Numbered from the stretch's first letter, positions 10,051 through 22,184 are shown. The stretch is 64,000 nt of DNA from CAZGIF01 sp964526045 (GCA_964526045.1 CAZGIF010000001.1:248001-312000); one strand, 5' to 3'. The notes: generated by a model from the sequence alone, not told the origin. Numbers and translations: made by a program.

Positions 10051-12249
10051 TTATGGTGTTTTTTTGAGTCTCAAACTATTCAAAACTACACTTATACTAC
10101 TTAAACTCATTGCAATTCATGCAAACCATGGCATTAGCAATCATAAAGCAGCAATAGGAATAAGTATAGCATTGTATGCAAATGCCCAGAAGAGATTTTG
10201 TTTGATTATAGCATATGTTTTTTGTGCAAGCGATAAGGCTTGCGGTACAGTACTAGGAGAACTATGTACCAAAACAATATCTGCTGACTCGATTGCTATA
10301 TCAGATCATTGTCACATTGCGACACCCAGATCAGATTGTGCAAGTGCTGGCGCGTCGTTTATTCAATCTCACACAAATGCAACACGTTTTCATGCACTTT
10401 GTAGTTCACTAACCTTTTCTGCTTTTTGGTGTGGTAATACTTCAGCAAAAAAATCTGTCACTCATAGTTGTTTTGCGATACTTGCAACAGTAGCTTTTGT
10501 ATCTCAACTCAAAATATATACTTGTATGTTCGAATCTAGTAAAGATGTAACAGCATCAAAAGAATCAGATTTTAATGTATCCATATATCATATAATTCAG
10601 ACAACTTTTGATTGCTTGATAACCAGATTAACAGTCTGTCATTGCGATTGTCGGCTCGTGATATCTTGAGCAAAGTCATCATATCAGTCAGCCTCAATTT
10701 TTTGAGATAATTGTTTGTTTCCATAACCATACACAACACTTCATACTGATCACGTTACTCACTTTCATGGATATTCTTGTACATTTTGTATCGTCGCGGG
10801 TTTCGTATCAGCAAAGTGAGAAACAACAGCCTCAGAAAGAGGATGATGAGAAGATGTACATAGTGCAACGATTGCTGATATGTGAGAAGACGAAGAAGAT
10901 TCATCTGACCGCTTTGTCTGTACGATACGAGGTTTTCATTGTGTGAGCGTTCATGTTTTATCAAAAACGACTGCATCGATGTGTTGTGATTTTTCTAGAG
11001 CTTGTCACGATTGAATCAAGATTCAACGTTGTGCTCATGTTCACGTAGCGACAGTAATTGCCATTGGCGTTGCTAATCACATTGCACACGGACACGCTAT
11101 CACTACAGTACTCACAAATACTAACATTGCTTTTTGTAACAAACTTGTATATTCGATACCAAAAAACTCATAGACTCATACCATCCAGCCCATATAGTGC
11201 AAAACAAATGCAAGCAAAGCAATACAAAGAACAACTGGAACAAAAATTGCAGAGATTTTATCTACCTGCTTTTGTATAGCTGGTTTACTGTTTTGTGCTT
11301 TTTCTACAGAAGCTATAATGTGAGACAAAAATGACTGACTTGCTTGTTTGTGCACACGTAACAACAAACGTCAATCTGTCGCAATTGTTGCTCAAAACAC
11401 CTCATCGTCTATTGTTTTGGTAACTGGAATACTTTCTCCACTCAACATTGACTCATCTATACTAGCAGTTCACTCTATAATCATTGAATCAACAGGAATT
11501 TTTTGTCATGGTTTGACAAGAACAATATCTCATACTTTTATTGTATCAACTGGTTTTGAAACCTCTTTGCCATCTACGATAACAATAGCATCTTTCGCTT
11601 GAAGTTCCATGAGTTTTTTGATTGCTTGGGATGCTTGTCTTTTGGATTTCGTTTCCAAATACTTTCACAACAACAAAAACGTAATAATAAAACTAGCTCA
11701 TTCCATAAAATGAAAATACATCGTATGAATATCATACAGGTATGTTTGTACTAAAGCGTATATTGAATAGATATAGGCTACAACTGTAGAAAGACTTACC
11801 AACGTATCCATATTTGTTTGCCCAATAAGCAACTTTTTGATACATCAGACATGAAAGTTACATCACGCACCAAAAATAACAATTGTACCGGCAAGCATAA
11901 CAATGAGATCAAACCACCATCCTGACAAAAACGAGATAGAAGAAACATCTATAAACATAGTAAGGGCAACAGGAATACTAAGTATTCCTGCGACTATAAA
12001 CCTATACAGATAGTTTCTCTGAGTATTGTCTTCCGAGATACTTTCAACTACTCTAAATCATGTTTTTGAAATAAGTGCATGAATTTCAGATTCTGATATT
12101 TTTTCTTGATCAAAAACAAACTCTCAGGTATGTGTTGCAATATTTACAGATACACTTTGCATTCAATCTTCTTTTTTGAGTGTATTTTCAATGATAGTAG
12201 AACAGCTTGCGCAGTGCATACCATCTATTTTGAGACGTACTGTTTTCAT
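10051..12249 (-). CDS. copA: copper-translocating P1B-type ATPase
   Basis: 732 residues. Pumps Cu(I) out of the cytoplasm with ATP. Visible in order: one heavy-metal-associated domain with GMHCASC at residues 10-16; membrane helices; actuator loop with MLSGES; the membrane metal site CPC (in IACPCAMGLATP, about 390); phosphorylation site DKTGTLT (about 428); the P1B-specific HP pair in SSHHPLSEAV; and hinge GDGINDAPALA near 630. CPC plus the HP motif and a single MBD point to copper rather than zinc. Many glycines, including those in GMHC-adjacent loops, are TGA. First gene in a same-strand series with DUF305, HMA-TauE and Cys/Met-rich proteins, which supports copper detoxification. No CsoR/CopY regulator is visible nearby. 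Confidence 0.95.
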
Positions 12250-12281
12250 AAGAATCGTAGAAGTATAAAAAGGATATTATT

Positions 12282-13193
12282 TTATTCAAGACTCTCAAGT
12301 ATATTTTGCATTATTACTATTTCTTGTGCTTGTGTTGTGATAATTGCATCAAGCATATCTTTTGTTTCTGGAGAAAGATCAGAAATAGACAAACTAGCAA
12401 TAGCATCATTAATAGCGGATTGATGATGAAGAATCATATCTTCTAGAAAAACACGATCTGCTTCTTGAGAAGAGAGATTAGTGAGATCAGTCATCATTGT
12501 ATGATAAGAAAAGTCATCAAATCACACTGGAAGAAGTGTTTGCATATACGCAATTTCTTTTGTTTGTGCTTGAATAATATTGTTTGTTAATTCTTGTAAC
12601 ACTGGGTTTGTCGTCTGCGATGCTATATATTCTGCTGTATCTATAGCTTCTTGATGGTGAGGAATCATCATAGCAACAAACTCTTGTTCAGTTTGGTACA
12701 TTCATCAGTTTGCATGATGATCTCATCACATACTCATGTCATGAGAAGAAAACGAATGAAGCAAAAGATATCATCAAGAAACAAAAACTCATCAGAGTAT
12801 AAGTGAAACAATACCAACATACGTTTGATTCTTTACAGATTGTACCAGTGATTCCTTTTTTCAGAAAACAAAGAATGAAACAGCAAGTCATATTCCAATA
12901 AATAATGGTCACATTATTCCTACTTCAAAAAAATGTTGTATTCCACCACTAGCAATACCAACTCACGCAGCAAACAGAACCGACCAAATGATTGTTTTTA
13001 GATATGATTCTGTACTTTTATTTTCAATATGCTTTTGTAATAATGTTCACCCTACAAAAAGTAAGATTCAGACAATTCCAATAGTACCATACAAAAGTGG
13101 ATCCCAACTAAGATGAACGATAGAACCGCTAATAAGACCAATTCAGAGAAAAAAGAAAAGTTGAGCAATATAACGTATTGTATAAGTTTTCAT
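12282..13193 (-). CDS. DUF305 membrane protein
   Basis: 303 residues. Four hydrophobic segments in the first 125 residues, then a periplasmic helical DUF305 module (ferritin-like four-helix fold) with the paired signatures MMIPHHQEAIDTAEY near residue 158 and MILHHQSAIND near 265. A His/Met-rich patch (HDMSMGGDHHANGGM) lies just before it. DUF305 proteins commonly sit beside copper resistance genes, and the HHQ motifs are likely metal ligands. Gap to the ATPase start is 32 bases, so the two are probably co-transcribed. Exact function in the family is not settled; copper sequestration or oxidation outside the membrane is the reasonable reading here. Confidence 0.88.
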
Positions 13194-13248
13194 AAGTACA
13201 AAAAAAGGTATAAAAAAGATTATCTGACACGAATCACATATAAGAGAG

Positions 13249-14625
13249 TTATTGAACGAAAATATCTCATTGAGACATTCACATTGATCAACATACTATT
13301 GGGTATTTTCATGCTTGTGCATTTGTTATAGTATAGGTAATCGCCTGTCATTTGACAACTGGATGCACATCACGACTCAACTTGGGAATAACAAGCGTAC
13401 TCATACATCACATTCAATCACTATCGGGAATAATAGTCAGGGTATAATTTTTTCATTGAGTAAGTTCTATTTTGTGAGGTTGAACAAGTCGACCGTCATG
13501 TCACACTGTTATAGTTTCATAAGATTTATCAATATCTGCAGTTGTGGGTGTTATTTGAGTTGTATCTACTATCTCTATTTGTTGTCAAGACACTCATGAG
13601 AGAGATGTTGGCAATCATAGAAGATTTCGAGCATTAGAAAGGCTAAATATCCCAAAAAACAAGATACAAACAGCAATAATACGCTTACATAATACATTGT
13701 TAAATTTTTCTACATATCAAGATCCCATTCCTACCAAAAACAATACTGGCATTGTTCACAGCGCAAATAACCCCATGAGTAATCAACCTTGCCACATATC
13801 TCAGGTATTCATTGCAATTATTTGCATACTTTGGGTAAATCAACATGGCAACAAAAACGTAGCAGCTCATACAAGCGGTGCAAACTTAGGCTTGGTAAGA
13901 TGCAAAAAACGTTGTGACCATGATGATGGAATACGAATTCATAAACGAGCTAATGGTCAGGTAAGATCCAGCATATATAGTCACATATAGACAATCACTA
14001 GCCCTGTTATTATCGTCAATATTGTTGTAAGTGTTAGAGATACTTGCAAAACACTACCAACAAGTCATAATAAACTTCATAATACAAAAAATGTACCAAC
14101 TCTTCAAAGGTGAAACAACGCTTGTGTATGTCGAAGTGGAGTTTTTTGTTTTGCTGATTCACGGGAAAAGCCTATTATAAGACTTCATGTTACCGCCAAA
14201 CAACTAGACATAGATGCGACTATTCACATCAACAATGCAGTTCAAATACTAGCAGACTGAGAAAAAGACCCAAAAAGTTTAATATCTTGTAACATATAAA
14301 ACACTAATCACACAACAACTCAGATTCAAACTACTTGAACTCGTCGATGCAGATCTTTGGTCTCTTTTGTTTGCAGAACACACTCTGCTGGTCAATCTAC
14401 AAGAGTATATCAACATTCGTCGACTATTCTTTTCAACGCCTTTTTGGTTTGTTTTGTTTGTATACCTACACGTCATGTTGCATATGATATAGAGGTAACG
14501 ACTGTATCATCAAGAGATTCCAATTCTTTTTGTAAAAGCACTTCACAACTTGGACAATGCATTCATGAAACATATAATGTATGTTTCTTTTGTTCATTTT
14601 TCTTTGATGTATTTTTCTTGGTCAT
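13249..14625 (-). CDS. HMA-TauE/SafE membrane-cupredoxin fusion protein
   Basis: 458 residues with three modules. Residues 15-80: heavy-metal-associated domain with GMHCPSC. Residues about 100-330: six or more membrane helices of the TauE/SafE/UreH-like type, with LMGIVASMSSCLAVTGSL and FHLGRVGTFFVLGSLLG. Residues about 365-458: a cupredoxin-like beta domain with GCMSTLVIP, then a His, and PIVCGSMGMSQG, which supplies Cys, His and Met ligands. Proteins of this build accompany copper ATPases and are thought to carry or store copper at the membrane. It lies 55 bases upstream of the DUF305 gene on the same strand. Note that a TGA-coded Gly precedes both metal motifs. Confidence 0.88.
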
Positions 14626-14702
14626 TTTTTGTCAAACTAATAAAAATATACGAAAAAATCTTACACATTATGCAAATGTGTATTTTGGAGGACGTATATT
14701 TT

Positions 14703-15116
14703 TTATGTTAATGAAAGAGTTGATCAAACGTAGCTATCATATGGTCAAGCAAACAAATACGGCGGTCAACGATGTGGATATGACAACACATACACAACAT
14801 CTGTATGCAAAGAAGTATGATCAAAAACATATTGTTTAACTGGTATCTTTTCTATAGAAAAACTAGTATATGTGTAAGCAACTGCAAGTGAGTCTTTATA
14901 TTGAGACAAGCAATGTTGAGCACAATCATTTTGTGATGTAGTAAGAATAGGACAACAATCGTGGTTTTTTGAGTCCTCCGCTGTTTCTATCATAGTCGTC
15001 ATTGAACTCGTTGTATTCATCGTCATATGATCCATATTTTGCATCGCAAAAACCTGCATCAATCAGGTTGAAGCCAAAACATATACCAAACAACTATAGA
15101 GCAACATTATTTTCAT
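14703..15116 (-). CDS. small secreted Cys/His/Met-rich protein
   Basis: 137 residues. An N-terminal signal peptide (about 1-24) leads into a segment rich in metal ligands: QNMDHMTMNTTSSMTTM, then HDCCPIL, DCAQHC. The rest is polar and not recognisable. Five TGA codons are read through as glycine, four of them near the C-terminus. Its position at the head of the copper cluster and its ligand content suggest a periplasmic copper-binding or copper-sensing protein of the CopL/CusF kind, but no family match is claimed. Confidence 0.65.
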
Positions 15117-15251
15117 ATAATATAGCCTAGCGCTTTTTTGCTGTTTTGCAAGATAAAGATACTTCACCTGACAGAAGGGATTGACAGATCGTTATTTGTA
15201 AGAACAATTCAAAACATCTATTATCTGACCCAGGCAGTTTGAATGATAAAC

Positions 15252-15899
15252 CTATTTTTTTGAGATTTTTAACAAACTTCCATTATCAAGGTCGCCATAA
15301 GACGATGCATAAAGCCCAAACAAAAAGTCGTTTATATTACATTCTTTCTTACCCCCTCAATTATCAGGTAGAGGATCGTTAAGATAAACAAAATCTTTAT
15401 CTATTCCAGTAACAACATTGAAATGGAAATTAAATTCTGGTTCTATCTCAGTTAGAAAGAGTGTAGTCAGTAAAGCTATTAATGGTGATCTTTGCTTAAT
15501 GCTTTTCTTGATATCAACTACTCCTGGAATTTTTACTGTAACATTGCCGCCGTTTTTTAAAAATTCTATAAAATATTTGAGAACTTTTTTTTTCTGATCT
15601 TTTTCTTCCTTTTGGAGTAATTCTTCCATATGGTGTAAGATTTCCTTTTGACTCTTACCTCTATCAATGATAGTAAAGATTCCAGGATGTTGGGTCATAA
15701 GCTCTACTGAAAAACCATTTTTTAACATAAAAGTACCAATCTGAGGAGCATATGTGCCTACTTCATCAACCTTCAATTCTTTTTGAACTTCTATAAATGA
15801 CTTTTTGATCCCAAAATATTTGAAGACCATCAATAAAGAAATAATTCCGCAGTCAAGGGATCCTTTTTTTTGTGTTTCAAGTGGAATATCTAACTTCAT
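15252..15899 (-). CDS. C39-like cysteine peptidase domain protein
   Basis: 215 residues, no signal peptide. The fold signature is that of C39-like peptidases: KGSLDCGIISLLMVFKYFG near the N-terminus carries the nucleophile Cys; FHFNVVTGID near 170 carries the His; and YLNDPL near 183 gives the Asp/Asn. In the C39 family these cut leader peptides at Gly-Gly or act as proteases. Here the domain is free-standing without an ABC transporter, and no leader-peptide gene is visible near it. The helical insert around residues 95-125 is Lys/Glu-rich. Function in this cell is unknown. Confidence 0.72.
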
Positions 15900-16163
15900 G
15901 GTGTTTATTGAGAATTTTTATAAATAATGGATCCATATTAGTTAAAAGTATAATTTTTACATAATTTTCTTAACTGCTTATAAATATCGTTGTACGAGAT
16001 TCAACACCTAAATCTGTATTCAGATTCTTTGAGGTAGAAATTAAAATGATTGTCAATTATGCCAGTATACTTATTGATTCTTCTTTTGTAGTAAGATTGA
16101 TTCTTGCTATTTAGATCAACAATATATACACATATAAAAATTCATTTATAATTTCATTACTTG
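15900..16163. other. divergent intergenic region, no gene seen
   Basis: 264 AT-rich bases between divergently transcribed genes; presumably holds both promoters. I see no RNA gene, repeat or conserved operator in it. Confidence 0.55.
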
Positions 16164-16565
16164 ATGCAAATATACGACATAGTATCTTTAGTTTTATGTA
16201 TGATTCTTCTGATCCCAGCAGTAAGATTTTCTTGTTTATATGTATGTGGAACAAAAAACATATCATTACAGAATACTGTGGCGATATTTATCATCGATAT
16301 AGTTCTTTGCTTATTTGTATATATAGGATATCAAAACATTGATATACTTTTGGGTATTTTAGTAATCCATCTTTTTGCAATATCAATAATAGCTCTTGAT
16401 CAAAAAAAAATCATACAGAGTTTTTTATCAAACATGATATGAACTCTGCGAGGAACAGTACTTATTGTAAGTTTCTACTTTTATCTAACTCTTCCAATAT
16501 ATCAGACCATTGCAACAATACCGTATAGTTTGGAAGAAAGCAAATGAGAAGAAAAATCAGAATAA
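16164..16565 (+). CDS. small polytopic membrane protein
   Basis: 133 residues with four predicted membrane helices (about 5-27, 38-57, 62-80, 96-116) and a short charged Glu/Lys tail. Two TGA codons fall at plausible glycine positions near the end. No family recognised. It converges with the next gene with no spacer: its TAA ends at 16565 and the opposite gene's stop begins at 16566. Confidence 0.62.
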
Positions 16566-17255
16566 TTAAGCAAACAATAATACTATAATTCAAAATAGAA
16601 TACATATTGTTGCACATGCTTTATAAAGGATATTTTGTTCTCAAAAATACCTCTTACCAAGAAATAATGAAAATAAGATGCCACTTCTTTTGATACTCAA
16701 AGATGTACTTACTGGTATAAGTCCATAACTATACAATATGCTTATTTCTCCTATCATCTTGAAAAAAGATATTCAAAACAGGATACGTACATCTGAATTA
16801 CTGACTTCCAATTTTTCTTTGGTAGACATATAAAGAATACCTGAAAAAACCAAGATTGTAGATTGGATTACAAAAAATACTCATCGAGGTGACAGTCAAT
16901 CTCTAACACTATATCACAACAAAAAAGAGGAGATTCATAATCATATAGCTAAAAATATACCTAAGGCTATTGAATATAATAGACGAGATGAGAATCATAC
17001 TGTTTTAATATGTACATATCATAAGAGTAAAGTTCAAAAAACAATACTCAGCAATGCTAAACTATGCATAAACGTAAACAACCCATCTCAAAATAGAATC
17101 TCAATTCAATATGTAGCTAATGGTATCAGTCAATACAATGGATGTAAAACCGAGATATCTATATATTTGGACGCATAAAGTGTAATTACACGAGATAGTA
17201 TATTTATTAGACAAATATAAACCAAGGGTACAAGTAAAATAGATAACGATCACAT
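16566..17255 (-). CDS. polytopic membrane protein, likely frameshifted at its N-terminus
   Basis: In frame from ATG 17255 it gives 229 residues with about seven or eight hydrophobic helices, looking like the body of a DMT/EamA-type small-molecule transporter (tentative). Upstream the same frame stays open and strongly hydrophobic back to a TAG at about 17343, but has no ATG. A run of ten A/T at about 17300-17310 separates it from an ATG at 17323 in the neighbouring frame, whose product would join it after a one-base shift to give a normal signal-anchor start. So either a sequencing or replication slip in the homopolymer, or a truncated gene. Ends TAA, abutting the opposite gene. Confidence 0.5.
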
Positions 17256-17446
17256 TCATTCAAATCACAAAAAAAACCAGAATATTCAAGAAAAGATTGA
17301 AAAAAAAAAGACTGTATAAACATAAGGCTTGATACAGAATTTCTATTTCTCAATGATTTTTGTGTAGCTAAATTAACAGACTGCTCTATTCATGAAATAA
17401 CTGGAAGCAAAAATCATAACATAATAGACAATCTCAAACAAAAATA

Positions 17447-18052
17447 TTATTTTTTCTCACCAAATCATATAATCTTTTGATCTTTTACTTGATCCAAAAT
17501 TTCTTTGTCAACATCTGGCATTGATCAATCAGCATTGTACACGATAAATGGTCTACTAAATAATTCCTCTCTTTCGTCTCAATCATCTGCACCATATATT
17601 CTCATTTCGTATATTCAAGCATCTTGTGGAGCATACAATTCGTAGTCTTGATTAGAGGTTATATATTGATAAGAAAGATCAACAGCATCTGCATCACTCT
17701 CGTTACGTGGAGTTCAAACTGGCACGATTCCTACCCATGCTGTATCATTGAGAGTAATCACTTCTTTTTGTATTATACTCACATTAAATGGCTGTGACAT
17801 TATTGGCTTAGAAACAATCATCAGAGTTACATCCAAAACTTTTGCAGCTGGATTTTCTTGATCTCATACAGCAGGTTGTTCGTTATTTTCAGGATCAATC
17901 TCGGTAGTAGTTTCAGAATTCGTCTCAGATTGGGTTTCTATAACAGCTTCTTGTTCAGTTTGAGAAGAATCAGAAGAATTTCACTTAGTATTTATAGTAC
18001 ATCATACAACAAAAAACAAAGTAAACATAAATACATAAAGAATTTTATTCAT
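17447..18052 (-). CDS. lipoprotein
   Basis: 201 residues. N-terminal sign of a lipoprotein: a hydrophobic stretch ending VVGC at residues 16-19 (glycine encoded by TGA, just before the lipidated Cys), then a Ser/Thr/Glu linker of about 40 residues. The remainder has beta-sandwich character, with VTLMIVSKPI, WVGIVP and YELYAPQDAGIYEMRIYG, which resembles the beta modules of secreted solute- or glycan-binding proteins. No specific family is claimed. Stop is TAA after GEKK. Confidence 0.75.
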
Positions 18053-18329
18053 AAGAAAAATATGAAGAAATAAATACTTTATTCATAATATATATACGCA
18101 GTAAATTTTCAACGAATTTATATCTAAAATATATGCTACAAATAACATCTTCAAAACTCTTTTTTATTGTGTAACTGTTTTCATTCATCATCAGTGTTTA
18201 CTTCTCTACGTCGCTCAAAATATATTTTCTAATAAGATTATCATATACTAGACTTGTATTTATTTAAGTAAAATATATCATATATGTCAATATAGATTAT
18301 ATATACCTTTATATTACTACAAAACTAAC

Positions 18330-18752
18330 ATGAAAAACAGAGAAGATAGAAAAGATAGAATAATTGCGTTTAGTAATTCAACAGAGGAAGACCTTGATTT
18401 TGCTATAAATGTAGAAGACGATAAACTACGTCCATTACTTAAAGAAAAACAACAACAAGAAGCATCTATTCAAGCATTAGCAGAGGAAATTGCGAAAGAA
18501 TTGAAAGACTTGAGTACAGAAGAATTGCTAAACTTTAATATTCAGAGTGAGAATAAAAAAGACCTTCAAGAAGTAATAGATAGTATAGAATCTGGAGAAT
18601 TGGATAATAATATTGATGCCTTACTTTTTAATAAAAAACTTATTGAAATAAAGAAAGAATTACTTGCGGAGATCAATACTAAAATAGAAAAGATTGAAAA
18701 TATAAGGGAAATCTACATAGAAGCAAAAATTTACAAGACTCTTAAACAATAA
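18330..18752 (+). CDS. small coiled-coil protein
   Basis: 140 residues, highly charged (Lys/Glu), almost entirely helical, no signal peptide, only two glycines and no TGA codon. Heptad patterning from about residue 35 to 130 predicts a coiled coil. Followed by two hairpins, the second a good terminator, so it is transcribed alone. Not recognised. Confidence 0.65.
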   Translation: MKNREDRKDRIIAFSNSTEEDLDFAINVEDDKLRPLLKEKQQQEASIQALAEEIAKELKDLSTEELLNFNIQSENKKDLQEVIDSIESGELDNNIDALLFNKKLIEIKKELLAEINTKIEKIENIREIYIEAKIYKTLKQ

Positions 18753-18756
18753 TATT

Positions 18757-18780
18757 ATTTCTCTTAAAATTAAGAGAAAT
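18757..18780 (+). repeat. perfect inverted repeat hairpin
   Basis: Ten-base arms ATTTCTCTTA/TAAGAGAAAT around AAAT, immediately after the coiled-coil gene and just ahead of the terminator. May protect the mRNA 3' end. Confidence 0.6.
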
Positions 18781-18782
18781 AA

Positions 18783-18811
18783 GGTCTCATAGAATTATGA
18801 GATCTTTTTTT
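18783..18811 (+). terminator. intrinsic terminator
   Basis: Stem GGTCTCATA/TATGAGATC (one G-U pair), four-base loop and seven T residues, ending the plus-strand coiled-coil gene. It also faces the 3' end of the minus-strand surface protein gene. Confidence 0.85.
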
Positions 18812-18849
18812 AAACATAAAAGCTTAATATATTTCCTATAAAGAAAAAC

Positions 18850-21800
18850 TTATTCCGTAACATCAACTATATACTCAAGATCAGACCATTCATTCACGAT
18901 TTTGTCTGCTCTATATAACATAAGCACAACGTTTCATCTTTTTTCTGTAGTTCTTGGTGTAGGAGTTGTGATGCTATTGATGACTCACAACAACTGTAAT
19001 GCACGCAAATGAGCATCAAACCACTCTCAAGGCTGTCAGTTATAAGTATTTCAAAAAATAATTCTGGAAATAGTCGTTGCAACCATTGCTCTATTGACGT
19101 ATTTGTCTGGGCGAAAACTCGTATCAGGAGTTCCGTCACTTTTGAGTCACATAATACCGAGCTGGCATGCCAAACGCGCATAATATTGTCTTTCCGTATT
19201 TTCTTGTCACATATCAGTAAACACACATGATCTTGATAGATCTGGCTCTGTAGCAAACCTATCTTGAGCAAAAACACTAATCATTTTGGCAAAATCTCTT
19301 CTTTTGATGCGTCTAGTTAAATCAGCTTTTGTAATATCATCAATTGTTGTACTTCAAATACAAAATGCATATTGATACGCATCATTGAGTTCTTGATTAA
19401 AAGGAGAGTTTGATACATTTCATACCTTTTCACATTGTGGAGCTCATGCTCATCCGTTTGATCCTCATCCATTTGATCCTCCTCATGAAGTACCTCACTC
19501 TGTACTCTCTCATCAACCTGTACTCCCTCATCAACCAGACGTTCATCATCACGATGTACATTTTCCATCAAAACTACTTCACGATGTATCTCAAGCAGGA
19601 CAGTTGTCAGGAGTAATTCATCATCAAGATGATCATCACCCCCCTCATCATCAACCTCATCATCAACCACCGCCTCATCCTCATCAGCCACCTCATCAAC
19701 CTCAGCTAGAAGTCTTATTAGCAGCACATGAAGCTGTTGATCATCCATTTGATCAAATACATTGTCGTGAATATTGTGTCGTAGATTCAGCAACTGCAGT
19801 AGAACTTCCTCAGGCACACAAACTAGAACTTGGCATACTACTAGTCGAGGTAGCATTTGCAGAACCACACACACCAAATACAGCAGTCGCAGGAGGAGTA
19901 TATTGTATAATAATACTTCTAGTATACACTATACCATAAGGAGTAACTCATCTTGCGATAATCGTATTTGACCCTGCAACCAACATCACTTGTCCAGAAA
20001 AAGCAGACAGATTTTGTGTTGCCGTCGAATTGGTCAGGGTAATATTTTGTAATCATGTATGTAGACCTTGTACCAGTATTGTATTTGTTGTCGATACAAA
20101 TCAGTTGTTTGGAGTTGTGATTGAGATCGCATATCATGTGAAATCATCAATAATCAGCTCTCACGTTGTTATATCAAATCACGTGTATGTCATTGCTCAG
20201 GTCGTATAGACTCATTGGGCTTGCACATCATACATACCATTTGTCGTCAGCGGTGTAGGCAATGTCCGTTGTCGAACTCAAGATCCTGCAACAAAAGATG
20301 TCGTCTGACCATCTACTGTAAGTATCATCGTCGTTCACGTTAGATCAACGGTTCCTGTGACAGTTGTTATAGTTCATGTACTAAATTGTGGAGAAACAGT
20401 TATTTTTGGTCCATATGTACTATCTATACGAAACGAGCTATATCCTGTACCAGGAATACGGTTTCATTGAAAATCATAAGCAATCACTTCTGCATTATAC
20501 AATCACGAAGATAATGCTTGGCTTAGTAATGGGCTATATACATAATCCGTCGACGGAACAATTATACCTGTTCCATACAACATACCATTGAGGTATAGCA
20601 TATATGTATCTCACGCATATCATGTTCATCATACAGAGACAAGTGAGTACGTCAAAACACTTCAAAAAGCAGGACTTGTGATTGAGGGAACAATTGCTTG
20701 CCTTGTTTGTACAACAAAATTTGTTGTGTACGATCATACACTTATTGTTGCAGTTGTATTTGTACCAAATTGAGAACTTGATATTTGTCTAATAGTCAAC
20801 GTATCTCAAGCGTCTACACTAGCAGGTCACGCTTGAAAAGCTCATCAATTTATACTAAATAATCACCCAGTAATAGTTACTGGAACAGTTACATTGATTC
20901 ATTGTATCGTTACAGTATTTGAATCTACTTCCCACGTGAGAGGGAGATCAGATTGCGATGCAAACAGAAATGAATCTGGAAGAGCGTCAACGTTTTGGAC
21001 TGATTGTATGACAGAAGTTGCTCATAGTTGAACTACATCAGAAAATGTCACGTAGACTCTACCATCAGCTTGAGTAATAAAAGGATATAATCATTGATAA
21101 ATATAACTTGGACTATTGATCCATGATCGGTTTCATCATGGAATCAACATCGCAATTCGAATCATATTGTTTTCATCTTCTGCTGCTATGTATATTGTTC
21201 CATCTGCAGCAACATCCATACTTACAGATTCAAAGGTTTTGTTATCAAAGTCTGCTGGTTGTCACACCAACTCCCATATGAGTCAGTTTTTTCTTTTGAC
21301 AACAAGAGAAGATCAAAATCCAGCATCTATGTATGCAACATATATTTGATTTGGTCACAAAACTTTCATATCAACATCGACAACATCACCAACAGACAAT
21401 CATTGAGAAACAGCAGTACTTTGATGATATTGCCACAAAGCTCCATTGTATTGCAATACAGCCAATTCATCACCGTTATTCATCTCTCCATATGAAGTAA
21501 ACGGCGTATTTTGGTACATATCAAATGCAAGTCATACTGTACGTGTATTTGAGAATCAAGGAAGTCCAACTTGGGATCGAGTTGTTCAATTGAAGATTTG
21601 TGCAGATATTTCTCAATCATCCAACGTTCATTGCTCTTTGTAGAGGACATATATATTATTAGAAAGATCTATATCTATAGCAACATCACTTACAGCTCAT
21701 GCAGTTGTTATATTTCTGTCTTGTCGAACACTACCATCAAATTGTAATACGCGAAGATTTTGTGTTGGGCTTGCAAATGCTATTGTAGGATAGTCGTTGA

Positions 21801-22086
21801 TCAACGTCATATCAAACACACCTCATGTAAACATTGATCATGTCATTGCAGATCACATCAACGGTTGTCGGTCTCATCATGAAAAAATAAATACTTCCAC
21901 CTGAGACGAGCTTTGCGTTGCCAAATATCATGTTCCTGTTGAAGAAAACAACACTTGCTGTTGTCCTGCTAATGGACTTGAGCTCACTCAGCGTGATCAC
22001 AAAAAACTCCACCCCGCAGCTTGCATATACAAGGGAGTTAGAAAGACAATTAGCAAGAGCACATACAGACGTACACGTCTAAACAT
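18850..22086 (-). CDS. large surface protein with polyglycine linker and SLH-like C-terminus
   Basis: 1078 residues. Signal peptide 1-24 (ends LYMQA). The first ~400 residues are a beta-propeller-like set of repeats (phrases such as IYVLYKEQG, IYVAYIDAG, IYIAAEDENN recur), followed by Thr-rich beta-sandwich repeats (about 400-720) and a CGSANATS...LCASG cysteine module common in CPR surface proteins. Then comes an uninterrupted run of 24 glycines (about 795-818; 14 of them TGA) and a Gly/Ser/Thr-rich linker. The last ~190 residues look like S-layer homology repeats: RRDFAKMISVFAQ, CVFTDM, FRPDKYVNRAMVATT. Likely displayed on the cell surface and anchored by the C-terminus. Paralogue of the next gene upstream. 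Confidence 0.85.
19633..19704 (-). repeat. TGA-rich polyglycine tract
   Basis: 24 consecutive glycine codons on the minus strand, 14 of them TGA, including two TGA triplets in a row of three. In the standard code this is a wall of stops; the alternative +1 reading is an artefactual Asp/Glu-rich frame. Confidence 0.92.
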
Positions 22087-22184
22087 ATCTAGTTTGGGAA
22101 AATAAATAAGAACTACGAACAACAGTAAGGTATTTTATTTTTTTGTCAAAAATTGTATAATATTGGTTACAATATTAACACCTT

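Noticed and set aside
9971..10669. Long plus-strand frame of 232 codons opposite copA
   Set aside because: Cys-rich antisense shadow of the ATPase gene; the minus strand carries all P-type ATPase motifs.
10051..12249. Treating TGA-interrupted frames (here and in secD, rplO, rplB and others) as pseudogenes
   Set aside because: All interruptions are TGA at conserved glycines; with code 25 the proteins are full length.
19317..19877. Minus-strand frame giving an Asp/Glu/Val-rich 186-residue protein
   Set aside because: It is the +1 shadow of the Gly/Ser linker of the surface protein. The true frame carries TGA as Gly and joins a signal peptide to an SLH-like end.
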